Below are positions 35,037 to 44,633 of a DNA stretch of 64,000 nt, piece by piece; position 1 is the stretch's first letter; the number at the start of each line of letters is the position of its first letter. Position numbers and translations under genes: made by a program. The notes below the pieces were generated by a model. The model worked only from the letters and a program-made list of their open reading frames with translations. It had not been told where the DNA came from and made no database searches. The DNA comes from Desulfitibacter alkalitolerans DSM 16504. Its GTDB lineage: Bacteria; Bacillota; DSM-16504; Desulfitibacterales; Desulfitibacteraceae. The stretch spans positions 125,637-189,636 of the forward strand of contig NZ_KK211105.1 of assembly GCF_000620305.1 (NCBI RefSeq), written 5' to 3'.

Positions 35037-36065
35037 ATGATAAATGTAACAGTAATTGGGTCTGGCAGCTGGGGAACTGCTCTATCCCTGGTGTTATCCG
35101 ATGGGAGGAACAAGGTTACACTTTGGGGTAGAGAACAGGAAATTCATGATATTCATAAAAATCAACGAGAGAATAAGGCTTATCTTCCTGGAGTGCAGCT
35201 TCCTGACGGCATCAATATTACTAGTGATATTGATGAAGCTCTAGCTGAAGCTGAGCTAATTGTTCTTTCTATTCCTTCACAGTCCTTAAGAGAAGTTTGT
35301 TCCCACATAAGACCTTTCATAAAGGGAATGCCCATAATTGTGAATACTGCAAAGGGTTTGGAAATTAAAACCCTTTCAAGACTATCCCAGGTAATCAAGG
35401 AAGAGCTGCCCCTATACAGCAAAAACATTGCAGTTTTGTCAGGACCAAGCCATGCTGAAGAGGTCGGCCGCAGAATACCAACGGCAATAGTTTCTGCTGC
35501 AGAGGATAAAAGGATTGCAGAATATGTACAGGATGCATTTATGACACCTTATTTTAGAGTATATACCAACCCTGATGTTATTGGGGTAGAAATGGCTGGT
35601 GCCCTGAAAAATATCATTGCTGTTGCAACTGGCATCTCTGATGGACTGGGGTTTGGAGATAATAGTAAGGCTGCTCTTATTACAAGGGGTCTTGCGGAAA
35701 TTGCCAGATTAGGAACTAAAATGGGTGGTGAGCTTTTAACCTTTGCGGGTTTATGCGGCGTGGGCGATTTGGTGGTAACCTGTACAAGTATGCATAGTCG
35801 TAATAGAAGAGCAGGAATACAAATTGGCCAGGGTAAGCCATTAGAGCAGGTCTTAAGAGACATGGGGATGGTTGTAGAAGGTATTAAGACCACCAGGGCA
35901 GCCTATGAAATAGCTGCTAAGAATCAGGTAGATGTACCCATTACTGAAGAACTACATAACATCCTGTTTAAAGGCCTTGATCCCAAGAAAGGAGTTTCTA
36001 ATTTAATGGAAAGAAGTAAGACCCACGAGGTTGAAGAAATAGTTCTAAACCGAAAAGATTGGTAA
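35037..36065 (+). CDS. gpsA: NAD(P)-dependent glycerol-3-phosphate dehydrogenase
   Basis: A 342-residue enzyme that supplies sn-glycerol-3-phosphate for phospholipids. It has the N-terminal loop VIGSGSWGTALSLVL and the core AGALKNIIAVATGISDGLGFGDNSKAALITRGL with the catalytic Lys. The plsY gene often found between der and gpsA in Clostridia is absent here; the genes are 17 bases apart. Confidence 0.95.
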   Translation: MINVTVIGSGSWGTALSLVLSDGRNKVTLWGREQEIHDIHKNQRENKAYLPGVQLPDGINITSDIDEALAEAELIVLSIPSQSLREVCSHIRPFIKGMPIIVNTAKGLEIKTLSRLSQVIKEELPLYSKNIAVLSGPSHAEEVGRRIPTAIVSAAEDKRIAEYVQDAFMTPYFRVYTNPDVIGVEMAGALKNIIAVATGISDGLGFGDNSKAALITRGLAEIARLGTKMGGELLTFAGLCGVGDLVVTCTSMHSRNRRAGIQIGQGKPLEQVLRDMGMVVEGIKTTRAAYEIAAKNQVDVPITEELHNILFKGLDPKKGVSNLMERSKTHEVEEIVLNRKDW

Positions 36066-36098
36066 AAAAAAGTATGGCTTTAGCTGTACTTTTTTTCT
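36064..36098 (+). terminator. Terminator after gpsA
   Basis: A-rich arm with AGTA (36064-36074) pairs with TACTTTTTTT (36088-36097), with an inner GGCT/AGCT stem. About 200 bases follow before spoIVA, presumably holding its promoter; I found no convincing sigma-E match with normal spacing. Confidence 0.7.
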
Positions 36099-36301
36099 TT
36101 GTCCAGGCATATTCTGTAATAATCGTCCAACCATTTCATATACATATATTGGTGAATGATTTCAACAGCATAACATAAATAATTCATCATGGTCCTTAGA
36201 TTATTATTCCCCTGGTTGGATGAAGGAGGGATGAGCATTTAGAAATTACAATCCTGTCCTTTGTAATTATAAAAAATATAGTATAGGGAGGGAAAGAAAG
36301 C

Positions 36302-37780
36302 GTGGATAATACGACTATCTTTCGTGACATAGCTGAACGTACAGGAGGTGATATTTATCTGGGTGTAGTTGGCCCTGTTCGTACGGGTAAATCCACCTTC
36401 ATCAAAAAGTTTATGGAGTTAATGGTCATACCTAATATTGAAAACCCTAATGAAAGAGATCGAGCTAGGGATGAACTTCCACAAAGTGGAGCTGGTAAGA
36501 CTATCATGACAACAGAGCCAAAATTTATTCCAGCTGATGCAGTTGAAGTAAAAATTAAAGATGGACTTAAAATGAATGTAAGGGTAGTAGATTGTGTTGG
36601 TTATACTGTAGAGGGTGCTAAAGGATATGGTGATGAAGACGGTCCCAGAATGGTAAGAACCCCATGGTTTGAGGATGATATTCCCTTTCAAGATGCAGCA
36701 GAGTTTGGTACTAAAAAGGTAATTGAAGATCACTCAACTATTGGAATAGTGGTATTAACAGATGGAAGCATCTCCGATATTCCAAGAGAAAACTATGAAT
36801 CAGCTGAGGAAAGGGTTATCTGGGAATTACAAAACCTAAACAAACCCTTCATAATTATTTTAAATTCGACTAATCCATACTCTGAAGAGACCTACAACCT
36901 TGCACATGCCCTTGAAGAACACTATAAAGCTCCAGTATTACCTATGGATGTGTCAAACTTAAAAGAAGAAGACATTATGAATGTATTAGAAGAAGCTCTT
37001 TATGAATTCCCAGTTGTTGAAATTAGCATTAACCTGCCATCTTGGATTGAAGAGCTTGATGAAGGTCACTGGCTGAGAAGTGCCTATCAAGAAAGTGTAA
37101 ACAAGGCAACAGAAAATATCCGGAAAATAAGAGACATTGACAATGTCATAGAAGTATTATCTGTTGAAGAAAATGTTGCTGATGTTATTTTGAAAGACAT
37201 GAATCTTGGTACTGGTACAGCATATATAGATGTAAATGCTAATAGGCAGCTCTACTATAAAGTACTACAAGAGCAAACTGGTTTTGCAATTGACAATGAA
37301 CAAAAATTAATGAAGCTTATGAAAGAATTGGCAGTAGTAAAGAAGGATTATGATAAAATTGCCGCAGGGCTTAATGAAGTAAGAAATACTGGATATGGAA
37401 CTGTCACCCCTACCCTTGAAGAAATGATTTTGGAAGAACCTGAATTAATCAGGCAGGGTAGAGGCTTTGGAGTAAAATTAAAGGCTACAGCGCCCTCTTA
37501 TCATTTTATTAGGGCTAATATTTCCACTGAATTAACCCCTCTCATAGGTACAGAAAAACAATGTGAAGAACTCATTAGTTATATCACTAATGAGTTTGAA
37601 GACAACCCACAAAAAATATGGGATACAAATATTTTTGGGAAGTCACTTTATGATTTAACCAGAGAGGGTATTCAAGGGAAGCTCTATAGAATGCCTGAAA
37701 ACGCTCAAGAAAAGCTTCAGGAAACATTGGAAAGGATCATAAATGATGGCAGTGGAGGTCTTATCTGCATTATTATATAA
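36302..37780 (+). CDS. spoIVA: Stage IV sporulation protein A
   Basis: A 492-residue ATPase that polymerises on the forespore surface as the base of the spore coat. The P-loop GPVRTGKSTF lies near residue 25, with VVDCVGYTVEGA and ILNSTNPYSEET for the nucleotide core; the C-terminal helix ends in GLICIII. Length is normal. GTG start after AGGGAGGGAAAG. Stand-alone transcript with a terminator. Confidence 0.96.
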   Translation: MDNTTIFRDIAERTGGDIYLGVVGPVRTGKSTFIKKFMELMVIPNIENPNERDRARDELPQSGAGKTIMTTEPKFIPADAVEVKIKDGLKMNVRVVDCVGYTVEGAKGYGDEDGPRMVRTPWFEDDIPFQDAAEFGTKKVIEDHSTIGIVVLTDGSISDIPRENYESAEERVIWELQNLNKPFIIILNSTNPYSEETYNLAHALEEHYKAPVLPMDVSNLKEEDIMNVLEEALYEFPVVEISINLPSWIEELDEGHWLRSAYQESVNKATENIRKIRDIDNVIEVLSVEENVADVILKDMNLGTGTAYIDVNANRQLYYKVLQEQTGFAIDNEQKLMKLMKELAVVKKDYDKIAAGLNEVRNTGYGTVTPTLEEMILEEPELIRQGRGFGVKLKATAPSYHFIRANISTELTPLIGTEKQCEELISYITNEFEDNPQKIWDTNIFGKSLYDLTREGIQGKLYRMPENAQEKLQETLERIINDGSGGLICIII

Positions 37781-37785
37781 TCTTT

Positions 37786-37810
37786 AGTCGGTTAATCACC
37801 GACTTTTTTA
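37786..37810 (+). terminator. Terminator after spoIVA
   Basis: AGTCGGT/ACCGACT stem with a 5-base loop, followed by T6. Confidence 0.8.
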
Positions 37811-37972
37811 TTTGATCCAGTTCTTTTTAGTACTAACTTTAAACTACGAAGGTTTACTGCTCAATCAAATTATTTATACAAAATCTCTGTATAAAAAAGG
37901 TATTTTTCTCCTAAGTATCAAAATAATAAAAAAAGCTATTCAGTACTTATTAAAAATTTAGGAGGTATCTAT

Positions 37973-38413
37973 ATGTTTGAAAAAATCTTGTTTCCCACTA
38001 CAGGTTCAAGGCTATCTGAAAAAATTTCCAATACAATTGTAGGTTTGATAAAGGAAAAACCTGACAGAGAAGTAACAATACTGCATGTATTAGAAAAATA
38101 CGATATGCCAGCAGAGGTGGAATATGAAATAGTCTCCAGGGGACATGATTTTGAAGAGATGTTGAGTTCCCACGTTAAAGAATGTATACAAAAATCAACA
38201 AAAGTGTTTAGGGAAAATGGAATTCCCTATAAAGTTAGAATTAAAAGAGGAGACCCCGTTAAAGTTATTATAAAGATTTCTGAAGAGATGTGTTGTGATT
38301 TAATGATAATAGGCTATCATGGCGAGACAACGCTAACTGAACTAATCTTTAAAGGAAATACCATGGCAAGGTTGATTGACAATTCTCCTTGTCCGGTAAT
38401 GGTAATTAAATAA
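37973..38413 (+). CDS. Universal stress protein (UspA family)
   Basis: A 146-residue alpha/beta protein that begins MFEKILFPTTGS. The C-terminal ATP-binding loop is in LMIIGYHGETTLTELIFKGNTMARLIDNSPCPVMVI, a variant of G-2x-G-9x-G(S/T). The gene stands alone with its own AGGAGG. A weak hairpin (AAGCTG/CAGCTT at 38433-38455) follows; the rest of the gap to 38687 is A+T-rich. Confidence 0.9.
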   Translation: MFEKILFPTTGSRLSEKISNTIVGLIKEKPDREVTILHVLEKYDMPAEVEYEIVSRGHDFEEMLSSHVKECIQKSTKVFRENGIPYKVRIKRGDPVKVIIKISEEMCCDLMIIGYHGETTLTELIFKGNTMARLIDNSPCPVMVIK

Positions 38414-38687
38414 ATTTTAATTCGTTAATTTTCAAGCTGCTGAACTAAACAGCTTTATATATCCAGAAAATTGAAATTATTTTTTGAAATAAAAAAAAGG
38501 AAATAAAAGGTTTATATAGAAATACTAAAATACCTACATACATCCTGAATTTATGAAAATTGGATTTAATTACTCAGGATAAGAAAAATATAATCCAAGT
38601 TAAGGGGGTGAGCTTTAACTAGTTATATTTTTTAGTCTTGTAAATAATTATGGTATGTTTTTAAAAAAGTAAATGGGGAGGTTTATA

Positions 38688-39689
38688 ATGAAAAGAAAAG
38701 GATTGTTGCTTTTAGTCTGCTTACTTGCTGCAAGTCTTGTTTTTACCGCATGTGGAGGCCAAACCGATTCAAAAGAAGAAAAAAATGGAGAAGAGGTAGT
38801 AGAACTAACAAGGCTACTTATGGCTACAGGTGGTACCGGAGGAACATATTATCCTCTTGGTGGTGCTATTGCAGAGGCTTGGAATGAGCATATAGAAGGA
38901 CTTGAAGTAACTACCCAGGCTACTGGAGCGTCAGTGGAGAATCTTAGACTTTTAGGTTCTGGTGAGACTGAGCTTGCAATGGCTATGAATGGGCCCGCAA
39001 TGGCTGCTTATCTAGGTATAGGAGATTTTGCCGGTAACCCTATTGACTTCTCAGCTCTTGGTGTAATATATCCAGAGGTAATGCAGATAGTAGCACCAAA
39101 AGGCACTGGTATAGTTAACGTTGAAGATTTAAGGGGAAAGAGAGTTTCCATAGGACCTCCAGGTAGTGGAACTGCTTCTTCTGCAATTACAATTTTAGAA
39201 TCCTTTGGAATTGATCCAGAAACCGATATAACTAAACATCAGGACAACTTTACAGATGCTGCTATGAAACTAAAAGACGGACACTTAGATGCTGCCTTTG
39301 CTGTATTAGCCGTCCCAGCTGGAAATATTGTTGATGTGACAACGTCTACACCTGTTAATATTGTCAATATCACAGGTGATGGTTTAAATAAACTTTTAGA
39401 AGCTGACCCTACCTTTTCACCCTATGAAATTCCTGGTGGAACTTACGAAGGGCAGGATGAAACAGCATATACAGTATCTCAATGGGCTGTATTATATGTT
39501 CCAAATGACCTTCCAGAAGATCTGGTTTACCAAATGACCAAGGTTATGTATGAACAAACAGAGCAAATTGCCAGAACCCATGCAAGGGGAGACCAGATTA
39601 CTTTAGATAATGCTACTTTAGGCATTGACCCTGTTCCCTTTCATCCTGGAGCAGCTAAATATTTTAAAGAAAAGGGTATTCTTGAGTAA
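38688..39689 (+). CDS. TAXI-type TRAP transporter solute-binding lipoprotein
   Basis: A 333-residue periplasmic-type binding protein of the TAXI family. A lipoprotein signal ends in LVFTAC, with Cys the lipid-attachment residue; then LMATGGTGGTYYPLGGAIAEAWN and VSIGPPGSGTASSAI follow. ATG 38688 has GGGGAGG at a good distance; ATG 38673 does not. It is the first of three genes. Ligand (possibly glutamate or another small acid) is not determined. Confidence 0.93.
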   Translation: MKRKGLLLLVCLLAASLVFTACGGQTDSKEEKNGEEVVELTRLLMATGGTGGTYYPLGGAIAEAWNEHIEGLEVTTQATGASVENLRLLGSGETELAMAMNGPAMAAYLGIGDFAGNPIDFSALGVIYPEVMQIVAPKGTGIVNVEDLRGKRVSIGPPGSGTASSAITILESFGIDPETDITKHQDNFTDAAMKLKDGHLDAAFAVLAVPAGNIVDVTTSTPVNIVNITGDGLNKLLEADPTFSPYEIPGGTYEGQDETAYTVSQWAVLYVPNDLPEDLVYQMTKVMYEQTEQIARTHARGDQITLDNATLGIDPVPFHPGAAKYFKEKGILE

Positions 39690-39691
39690 AT

Positions 39692-40249
39692 ATGAAACTG
39701 TCTGCCAAAAAGAGCACCTTAACTGGTGCTCTTTGCCTGAAAATGCTTATTATTATAGCTGTTACTATTTTAACATTTAATTATTTCAATGATAGGACAG
39801 TACTGCAAATAGTCAATCATAATACAGGTGAGCTTTTATATGAGAAAAATCTAAATGTTGGTGACCAAATAAAACTTAAATATATACATTCAGTCACAAA
39901 GCAGCCTGTATACGAGATCTTTGTGGTGTACGATAAAAGTACATTGGCATTAAAAGAAATGCTTTATGATTCCTTTGGAGCAAATCTTCCTGTAGGACCA
40001 GAGACAACTGCTACAGAAACCACTAAATTCATTGTGGAAGAGAACTATTATCGAATAGTTTATGAGAATAGACGTTTTGATGTCATTCCTTTAAGGGTAG
40101 GTCAGGTAATTGCAGATCACACTCTAATTTTTAAGGATGAAGATACTATAAGACTATTAGATATTGTTGAAGGAGGTGCTTATGTAGAAGTCCACGTGAA
40201 GCCGTTAATAGGAAGCTTTTGGAAAGGAAGGTGGCTTAAGATTGACTAA
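39692..40249 (+). CDS. DUF1850 protein of the TAXI-TRAP transporter operon
   Basis: A 185-residue protein with one N-terminal membrane segment and the DUF1850 body, IKLKYIHSVTKQPVYEIFVV and GANLPVGPETTATET. Its ATG begins two bases after the binding-protein stop without its own clear ribosome site, so it is likely translationally coupled. It overlaps the permease gene by 8 bases. DUF1850 genes recur in TAXI-TRAP operons; role unknown. Confidence 0.8.
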   Translation: MKLSAKKSTLTGALCLKMLIIIAVTILTFNYFNDRTVLQIVNHNTGELLYEKNLNVGDQIKLKYIHSVTKQPVYEIFVVYDKSTLALKEMLYDSFGANLPVGPETTATETTKFIVEENYYRIVYENRRFDVIPLRVGQVIADHTLIFKDEDTIRLLDIVEGGAYVEVHVKPLIGSFWKGRWLKID

Positions 40250-42461
40250 CAAAACAGAACATGACAAGATGAAGATTGAAGCTAAAATGAAAAGTCTTCA
40301 ATCAGTTGAATATAATCAAGAGCTGGTAATAGAGGATAATGTAGATACAGAAGAAATACTAGAAAAATATGATTCAGGTTATAACTACCGTAAAAAAGTT
40401 CCTTTTTTCTGGAAATGGTTTATTTTTTTAACTACCATATCCTTAAGCGTATTCCATTTATACACTGCAATATTGGGAACTTTACCGTCTAACCAGCAAA
40501 GGGGATTCCATCTCGCTCTTGCTTTAGGACTAATTTTTTTATTGTATCCAGCAAATAAAAAGGATAAGCCAAAGGTTGGAGTAACTAGCTGGATCAGCAC
40601 TTTAGTATTACTTGCAATTGTTATACTATTTTTTGTTGATGGTAAAATTAAATTACCTCTAATGGCAGCTTCAATAATAGTAATTCTGCTCATACACATT
40701 TCAAAGTTCTTCAGTAAAAAATATAAATCTATTCCAATTTCCGATGCTATTTTAAGCTTATTAGGCTTCGGGGTAGGATTATACCATTTCTTTTTTTACC
40801 AAGAAATAATAAGTCGTGTAGGAATGTATAATCAAACAGATTTTATAGTAGCAGGTACTGCTGTTCTGCTTGTGATTGAGGGCGCTAGAAGGGTTATTGG
40901 TATACCAATTGTTATGGTTGCTACATTTATGCTGTTTTATGCTCATTACGGCCCCCATTTGCCCTTTTTGGATCATAGGGGATTTAGTGTAGAGAGGATT
41001 ATTTCCCACTCCTTTTTGAGCTTGGAAGGCATATTAGGCATACCTATTGCTATATCAGCAACCTTCATATATTTATATATGATGTTTGGAGTAATACTAC
41101 AAAAGACAGGTCTAGAAGAATTTTTTAGTGATCTGGCAATGTCTATGACAGGGTGGATGACTGGAGGAACTGCAAAGGTAGGGGTATTGACAAGTGTTTT
41201 TTCTGGGACAATTACAGGGAGTTCAGTTGCTAATACTGTTGGGAATGGTGCATTTACAATACCAATGATGAAGAGATCAGGATATAAGCCAGAATTTGCT
41301 GCAGCAGTTGAAGCTGCTTCATCAACAGGTGGACAGATAATGCCTCCTATAATGGGTTCTGCCGCCTTCCTTATGATTGAATTTACAGGCTTGCAGTATG
41401 CACAAATATTAAAAGCAGCAATTATACCTGCACTGCTGTTTTTTTTAGCCCAATTTATTTTTGTTCACTATGAATCAAAACGTATTGGAATTATGGGTGT
41501 TCCAAAGAGTCAATTAGCAAGTCTTTCAAGTTTATTACTAACTAGAGGTTATCTTCTGCTACCTATTATAGCTATAATTTATATCCTATCTGTGGGCAGG
41601 TCTCCAATGCAGGCTGCCATGTGGGGTATTTATACGGCATTGGGAATAAACCTGATTGTCATGATCCTGGCCTTCATAGTAAAAAAATATGATAAAGTCA
41701 AATACAAGCTAACACTAATTGTTTTCTTAGAAATTTTATCTGAATCTGCCAGAAAAGCATTACCTGTAATTGCTGCTTGTGCCTGTGCTGGTATCATTGT
41801 TGGCGTTATTACATTAACAGGCCTGGGGCTCAGAATTGCAGGAGGCATATTACAGTTAGCCCAAAATAAACTCTTTTTAACAATGTTCTTTACAATGATA
41901 GCAAGTATTATCCTTGGTATGGGCTTACCTACTACTGCAAATTATGTTATCACAGCTACAATGGCTGCTCCTGCATTACTTGCCTTTGATACTGTTCCAG
42001 TAGTAGCAGCTCACCTATTTGTTTTTTACTTTGGAATAGTAGCTGACATAACTCCTCCAGTTGCTTTAGCTGCTTATGCAGGTTCAGGTATTGCTCAAAG
42101 CAATCCTTTTAAAACCAGTATAATCGCTGTAAAAATAGCAGTAGGAGCTTTCCTTGTGCCTTATATGTTTGTACTCTCTCCAGCTCTGGTACTAGAGGCA
42201 GCTTCTGTATCTAAAACAATTCTTGCAATATGCACAGCAATTTTAGGAATGTTCTGTATAGGTACAGCAATGGCTGGATTTATAGAAAGAAAACTTTTCT
42301 GGTACGAAAGGGCCCTGTTGGTATCTGCAGGCTTGGGTTTACTCTACGCCCATTTATTTACTGATTTATTAGGAGCTGCAGTATTCGTATCAATATATAT
42401 TTCCCAACTTTTATATACAAAAAAGAGAAACAAAAAAAATGAACCATCTTTACCTGCATAA
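40242..42461 (+). CDS. TRAP transporter permease, fused small and large (4TM-12TM) subunits
   Basis: A 739-residue permease with an N-terminal cytosolic tail of about 45 residues, then some 18 hydrophobic segments: the DctQ-like small part, then the DctM-like large part. Key stretches are the FSGTITGSSVANTVGNGAF ion-site region, SSTGGQIMPPIMGSAAF and GMGLPTTANYVITATMAAPAL. Probably Na+-coupled. TTG start after GGAAGG. Confidence 0.92.
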   Translation: MTNKTEHDKMKIEAKMKSLQSVEYNQELVIEDNVDTEEILEKYDSGYNYRKKVPFFWKWFIFLTTISLSVFHLYTAILGTLPSNQQRGFHLALALGLIFLLYPANKKDKPKVGVTSWISTLVLLAIVILFFVDGKIKLPLMAASIIVILLIHISKFFSKKYKSIPISDAILSLLGFGVGLYHFFFYQEIISRVGMYNQTDFIVAGTAVLLVIEGARRVIGIPIVMVATFMLFYAHYGPHLPFLDHRGFSVERIISHSFLSLEGILGIPIAISATFIYLYMMFGVILQKTGLEEFFSDLAMSMTGWMTGGTAKVGVLTSVFSGTITGSSVANTVGNGAFTIPMMKRSGYKPEFAAAVEAASSTGGQIMPPIMGSAAFLMIEFTGLQYAQILKAAIIPALLFFLAQFIFVHYESKRIGIMGVPKSQLASLSSLLLTRGYLLLPIIAIIYILSVGRSPMQAAMWGIYTALGINLIVMILAFIVKKYDKVKYKLTLIVFLEILSESARKALPVIAACACAGIIVGVITLTGLGLRIAGGILQLAQNKLFLTMFFTMIASIILGMGLPTTANYVITATMAAPALLAFDTVPVVAAHLFVFYFGIVADITPPVALAAYAGSGIAQSNPFKTSIIAVKIAVGAFLVPYMFVLSPALVLEAASVSKTILAICTAILGMFCIGTAMAGFIERKLFWYERALLVSAGLGLLYAHLFTDLLGAAVFVSIYISQLLYTKKRNKKNEPSLPA

Positions 42462-42540
42462 ACTGGGCTGACATTCAATGAATTACCGATTTTAACACTA
42501 CCTACCATAAAAAATTAGTAAAATTACTTTCTAAATAATA

Positions 42541-42569
42541 TTGACAATTTAACGAATTAGATGTATAGT
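42541..42569 (+). promoter_or_regulatory. Sigma-A promoter of metY leader
   Basis: TTGACA (42541-42546), 17-base spacer, TATAGT (42564-42569). Transcription should start about 15 bases before the riboswitch. Confidence 0.85.
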
Positions 42570-42590
42570 TTGTTGTAATTTAATAAACAA

Positions 42591-42688
42591 TCTTATTTAG
42601 AGTGGTGGAGGGACTGGCCCTATGAAACCCGGCAACCCCCTGGGGGAAGGTGCTAAATCCTGCAGCCAAAAAAGGCTGATAGATAAGA
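42591..42688 (+). promoter_or_regulatory. SAM-I (S-box) riboswitch aptamer
   Basis: P1 is TCTTAT (42591-42596) with ATAAGA (42683-42688). The conserved AGAGTGGTGGAGGGACTGGC, ATGAAACCCGGCAACC and AAGGTGCTAAATCCTGCAG blocks are all present. It senses S-adenosylmethionine. The P1 3' strand can instead pair with TCTTAT at 42715-42720 in the terminator's 5' arm, the expected on/off switch: high SAM favours termination. Confidence 0.97.
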
Positions 42689-42706
42689 TAGAGTCAAGGA
42701 TGTCAA

Positions 42707-42736
42707 TAGCCTCTTCTTATGGAAGAGGCTAATTTT
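42707..42736 (+). terminator. Riboswitch-controlled terminator before metY
   Basis: TAGCCTCTT pairs with AAGAGGCTA (42707-42715 with 42723-42731), followed by a short T-run. The stem's 5' arm overlaps the anti-terminator element. Confidence 0.85.
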
Positions 42737-42761
42737 ATATCAACAAAAGGAGCGATAAACC

Positions 42762-44042
42762 ATGAGCAACAGTTTTAATTTTAACACAAAAGTACTACAT
42801 GAGGGGCATGTTCCAGACAAAGAGACCCTGTCCAGGGCAGTGCCAATTTACCAGACCACCAGTTACTTATTTGAAGATACTGACCATGCCGCTAGACTTT
42901 TTTCCCTGGAGGAAGCAGGAAACATCTATACAAGAATAATGAATCCTACTACTGATGTTCTTGAAAAAAGGGTAGCTTCTCTAGAAGGAGGGGTAGGGGC
43001 TTTAGCAGTTTCCTCAGGCCAGGCTGCAATTACCCTTGCTATTCTAAATATTTGCAGCTCAGGTGACCATGTTGTATCATCCGCCAGTCTCTATGGTGGA
43101 ACCTTTAATTTATTTGCAGTGACCATGAAAAAACTAGGCATTGATGTAACCATGGTTAAGCCTGAAGTTGCTGAAATGGCTGGAGCTATTACTGCAAAAA
43201 CAAAGTGTCTATATATAGAATCTATTGGCAACCCCAAAATGGATATTCCTGATATTAAAGCTCTAGCAAAACTAGCCGAGGAACATAACATACCTCTGAT
43301 AGTGGATAATACCTTTGCCACCCCATATTTATGCCGTCCCTTTGAGCATGGGGCACATATAGTTGTACATTCTGCAACCAAATTTCTTGGTGGACATGGT
43401 ACATCCATTGCCGGAATTATTGTAGATTCTGGCAAGTTTCAATGGAATATGGAAAAGTTCCCTGGACTTGTTGAACCAGATCCAAGTTACCATGGGGTGA
43501 GCTATACTGAAGTATGTGGGCCAGCAGCGTATATAGTTAAAGCACGTGTTCAGCTTTTAAGGGATATAGGATGCAGTCTCAGCCCTTTTAATTCCTTCTT
43601 GCTGCTTCAGGGAATTGAAACCCTTCACCTTAGAATGGAAAGGCACAGTGAAAATGCTTTCACAGCAGCAAAACACCTGGAAAACCATCCCCATGTAAGC
43701 TGGGTAAACTATCCCGGCCTTAAGAGCCACCCATATCATGAGCGGGCCCAGCACTACCTTCCAAGGGGCTACGGAGCTTTAATGACCTTTGGCATAAAGG
43801 GCGGAATTGGAGAAGGTAAAAAATTTATTGACAATCTGAAGCTATTTTCCCTGCTTGCCAATATTGGAGATGCCAAGTCTCTGGTTATCCATCCAGCAAG
43901 CACAACACACCAACAGCTAACTGCAGCGCAGAGATTAGCTAGTGGTGTAAGTGATGACCTGATACGTTTGTCAATAGGAATTGAAGATGTGCAGGATATA
44001 ATTAATGACCTTGACAATGCATTAGAGGCTAGTCAAAAATAA
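42762..44042 (+). CDS. metY: O-acetylhomoserine aminocarboxypropyltransferase (sulfhydrylase)
   Basis: A 426-residue PLP enzyme of the Cys/Met metabolism family, which joins O-acetylhomoserine and sulfide to homocysteine. The PLP lysine is in [14 protein letters not shown], with [20 protein letters not shown] and [13 protein letters not shown] before it. Its length (about 425, against about 380 for MetB) favours MetY. The SAM-I leader is consistent with methionine synthesis. ATG after AAAGGAG. Confidence 0.92.
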   Translation: MSNSFNFNTKVLHEGHVPDKETLSRAVPIYQTTSYLFEDTDHAARLFSLEEAGNIYTRIMNPTTDVLEKRVASLEGGVGALAVSSGQAAITLAILNICSSGDHVVSSASLYGGTFNLFAVTMKKLGIDVTMVKPEVAEMAGAITAKTKCLYIESIGNPKMDIPDIKALAKLAEEHNIPLIVDNTFATPYLCRPFEHGAHIVVHSATKFLGGHGTSIAGIIVDSGKFQWNMEKFPGLVEPDPSYHGVSYTEVCGPAAYIVKARVQLLRDIGCSLSPFNSFLLLQGIETLHLRMERHSENAFTAAKHLENHPHVSWVNYPGLKSHPYHERAQHYLPRGYGALMTFGIKGGIGEGKKFIDNLKLFSLLANIGDAKSLVIHPASTTHQQLTAAQRLASGVSDDLIRLSIGIEDVQDIINDLDNALEASQK

Positions 44043-44074
44043 TCTACAAAAACTAAAGTTATATAAAATTCAGC

Positions 44075-44103
44075 TTGCACCCCCTTAATGGGGGTGTTAT
44101 AAT
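44075..44103 (+). promoter_or_regulatory. Sigma-A promoter with palindromic spacer, threonine operon
   Basis: TTGCAC (44075-44080), exact 17-base spacer, TATAAT (44098-44103). The spacer carries a perfect inverted repeat, CACCCCC-TTAAT-GGGGGTG (44078-44096), which would suit a repressor site or a terminator of metY. Confidence 0.7.
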
Positions 44104-44160
44104 GTCTATCATATATGGATAATTGTTTTTAAACCATGGACATCAAGGGGGTTTGAGGAT

Positions 44161-44619
44161 ATGATGTCAAAAAGAGACAATGATGAACAAAAGTTTTTCC
44201 TTGTAAGAGCAGACATTCTCCCTGAAGCAATTTTAAAAACAGCCCAGGCCAAGGATATAATCAGCAAGGGGAAGGTTGAAACAGTTAATCAGGCAGTTGA
44301 TAAGGTTGGATTAAGCAGGAGTGCCTTTTATAAATACAGGGATGGTGTTTTTCCACTGCAAGACCCTCTTAAAGGCACCATAGTTAGCTTGTCAATGCTT
44401 TTAGAACACAGGGCAGGTATTTTATCACAGGTATTAAATACCATTGCCAGGGCTAATGCTAATATATTGACCATCAACCAGAATATACCTTTACAAGGTG
44501 TAGGGCATGTAACTATTTCCGTAGAAATAGCTCAAATGAGTGTTTCATTAGATAAATTACTTAAAAATCTAAGTGACCTGGCTGGAGTTGTAAAGGTTGA
44601 ACTCGTTGGACAGGCATAA
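44161..44619 (+). CDS. ACT domain-containing protein, PheB family (UPF0735)
   Basis: A 152-residue protein with an N-terminal helix-turn-helix-like part (VNQAVDKVGLSRSAFYKYRDGVF) and a C-terminal ACT domain (VSLSMLLEHRAGILSQVLNTIARANANILTINQ). In many Firmicutes it precedes hom, as here. ACT domains bind amino acids; the wHTH suggests a threonine- or aspartate-family regulator, which is inference. In-frame ATGs lie at 44161 and 44164. Confidence 0.85.
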   Translation: MMSKRDNDEQKFFLVRADILPEAILKTAQAKDIISKGKVETVNQAVDKVGLSRSAFYKYRDGVFPLQDPLKGTIVSLSMLLEHRAGILSQVLNTIARANANILTINQNIPLQGVGHVTISVEIAQMSVSLDKLLKNLSDLAGVVKVELVGQA

Positions 44620-44633
44620 GGGGGGAAATATTC

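Noticed and set aside
36100..36301. Sigma-E promoter of spoIVA
   Set aside because: ATATT and CATA-like boxes are present, but the spacings (18 and 23 bases) do not fit the usual 13-15.
44078..44096. CACCCCC/GGGGGTG hairpin called as a plain terminator
   Set aside because: No T-run follows; instead a TATAAT box at exact promoter spacing overlaps it. I list it as a promoter with a possible operator.
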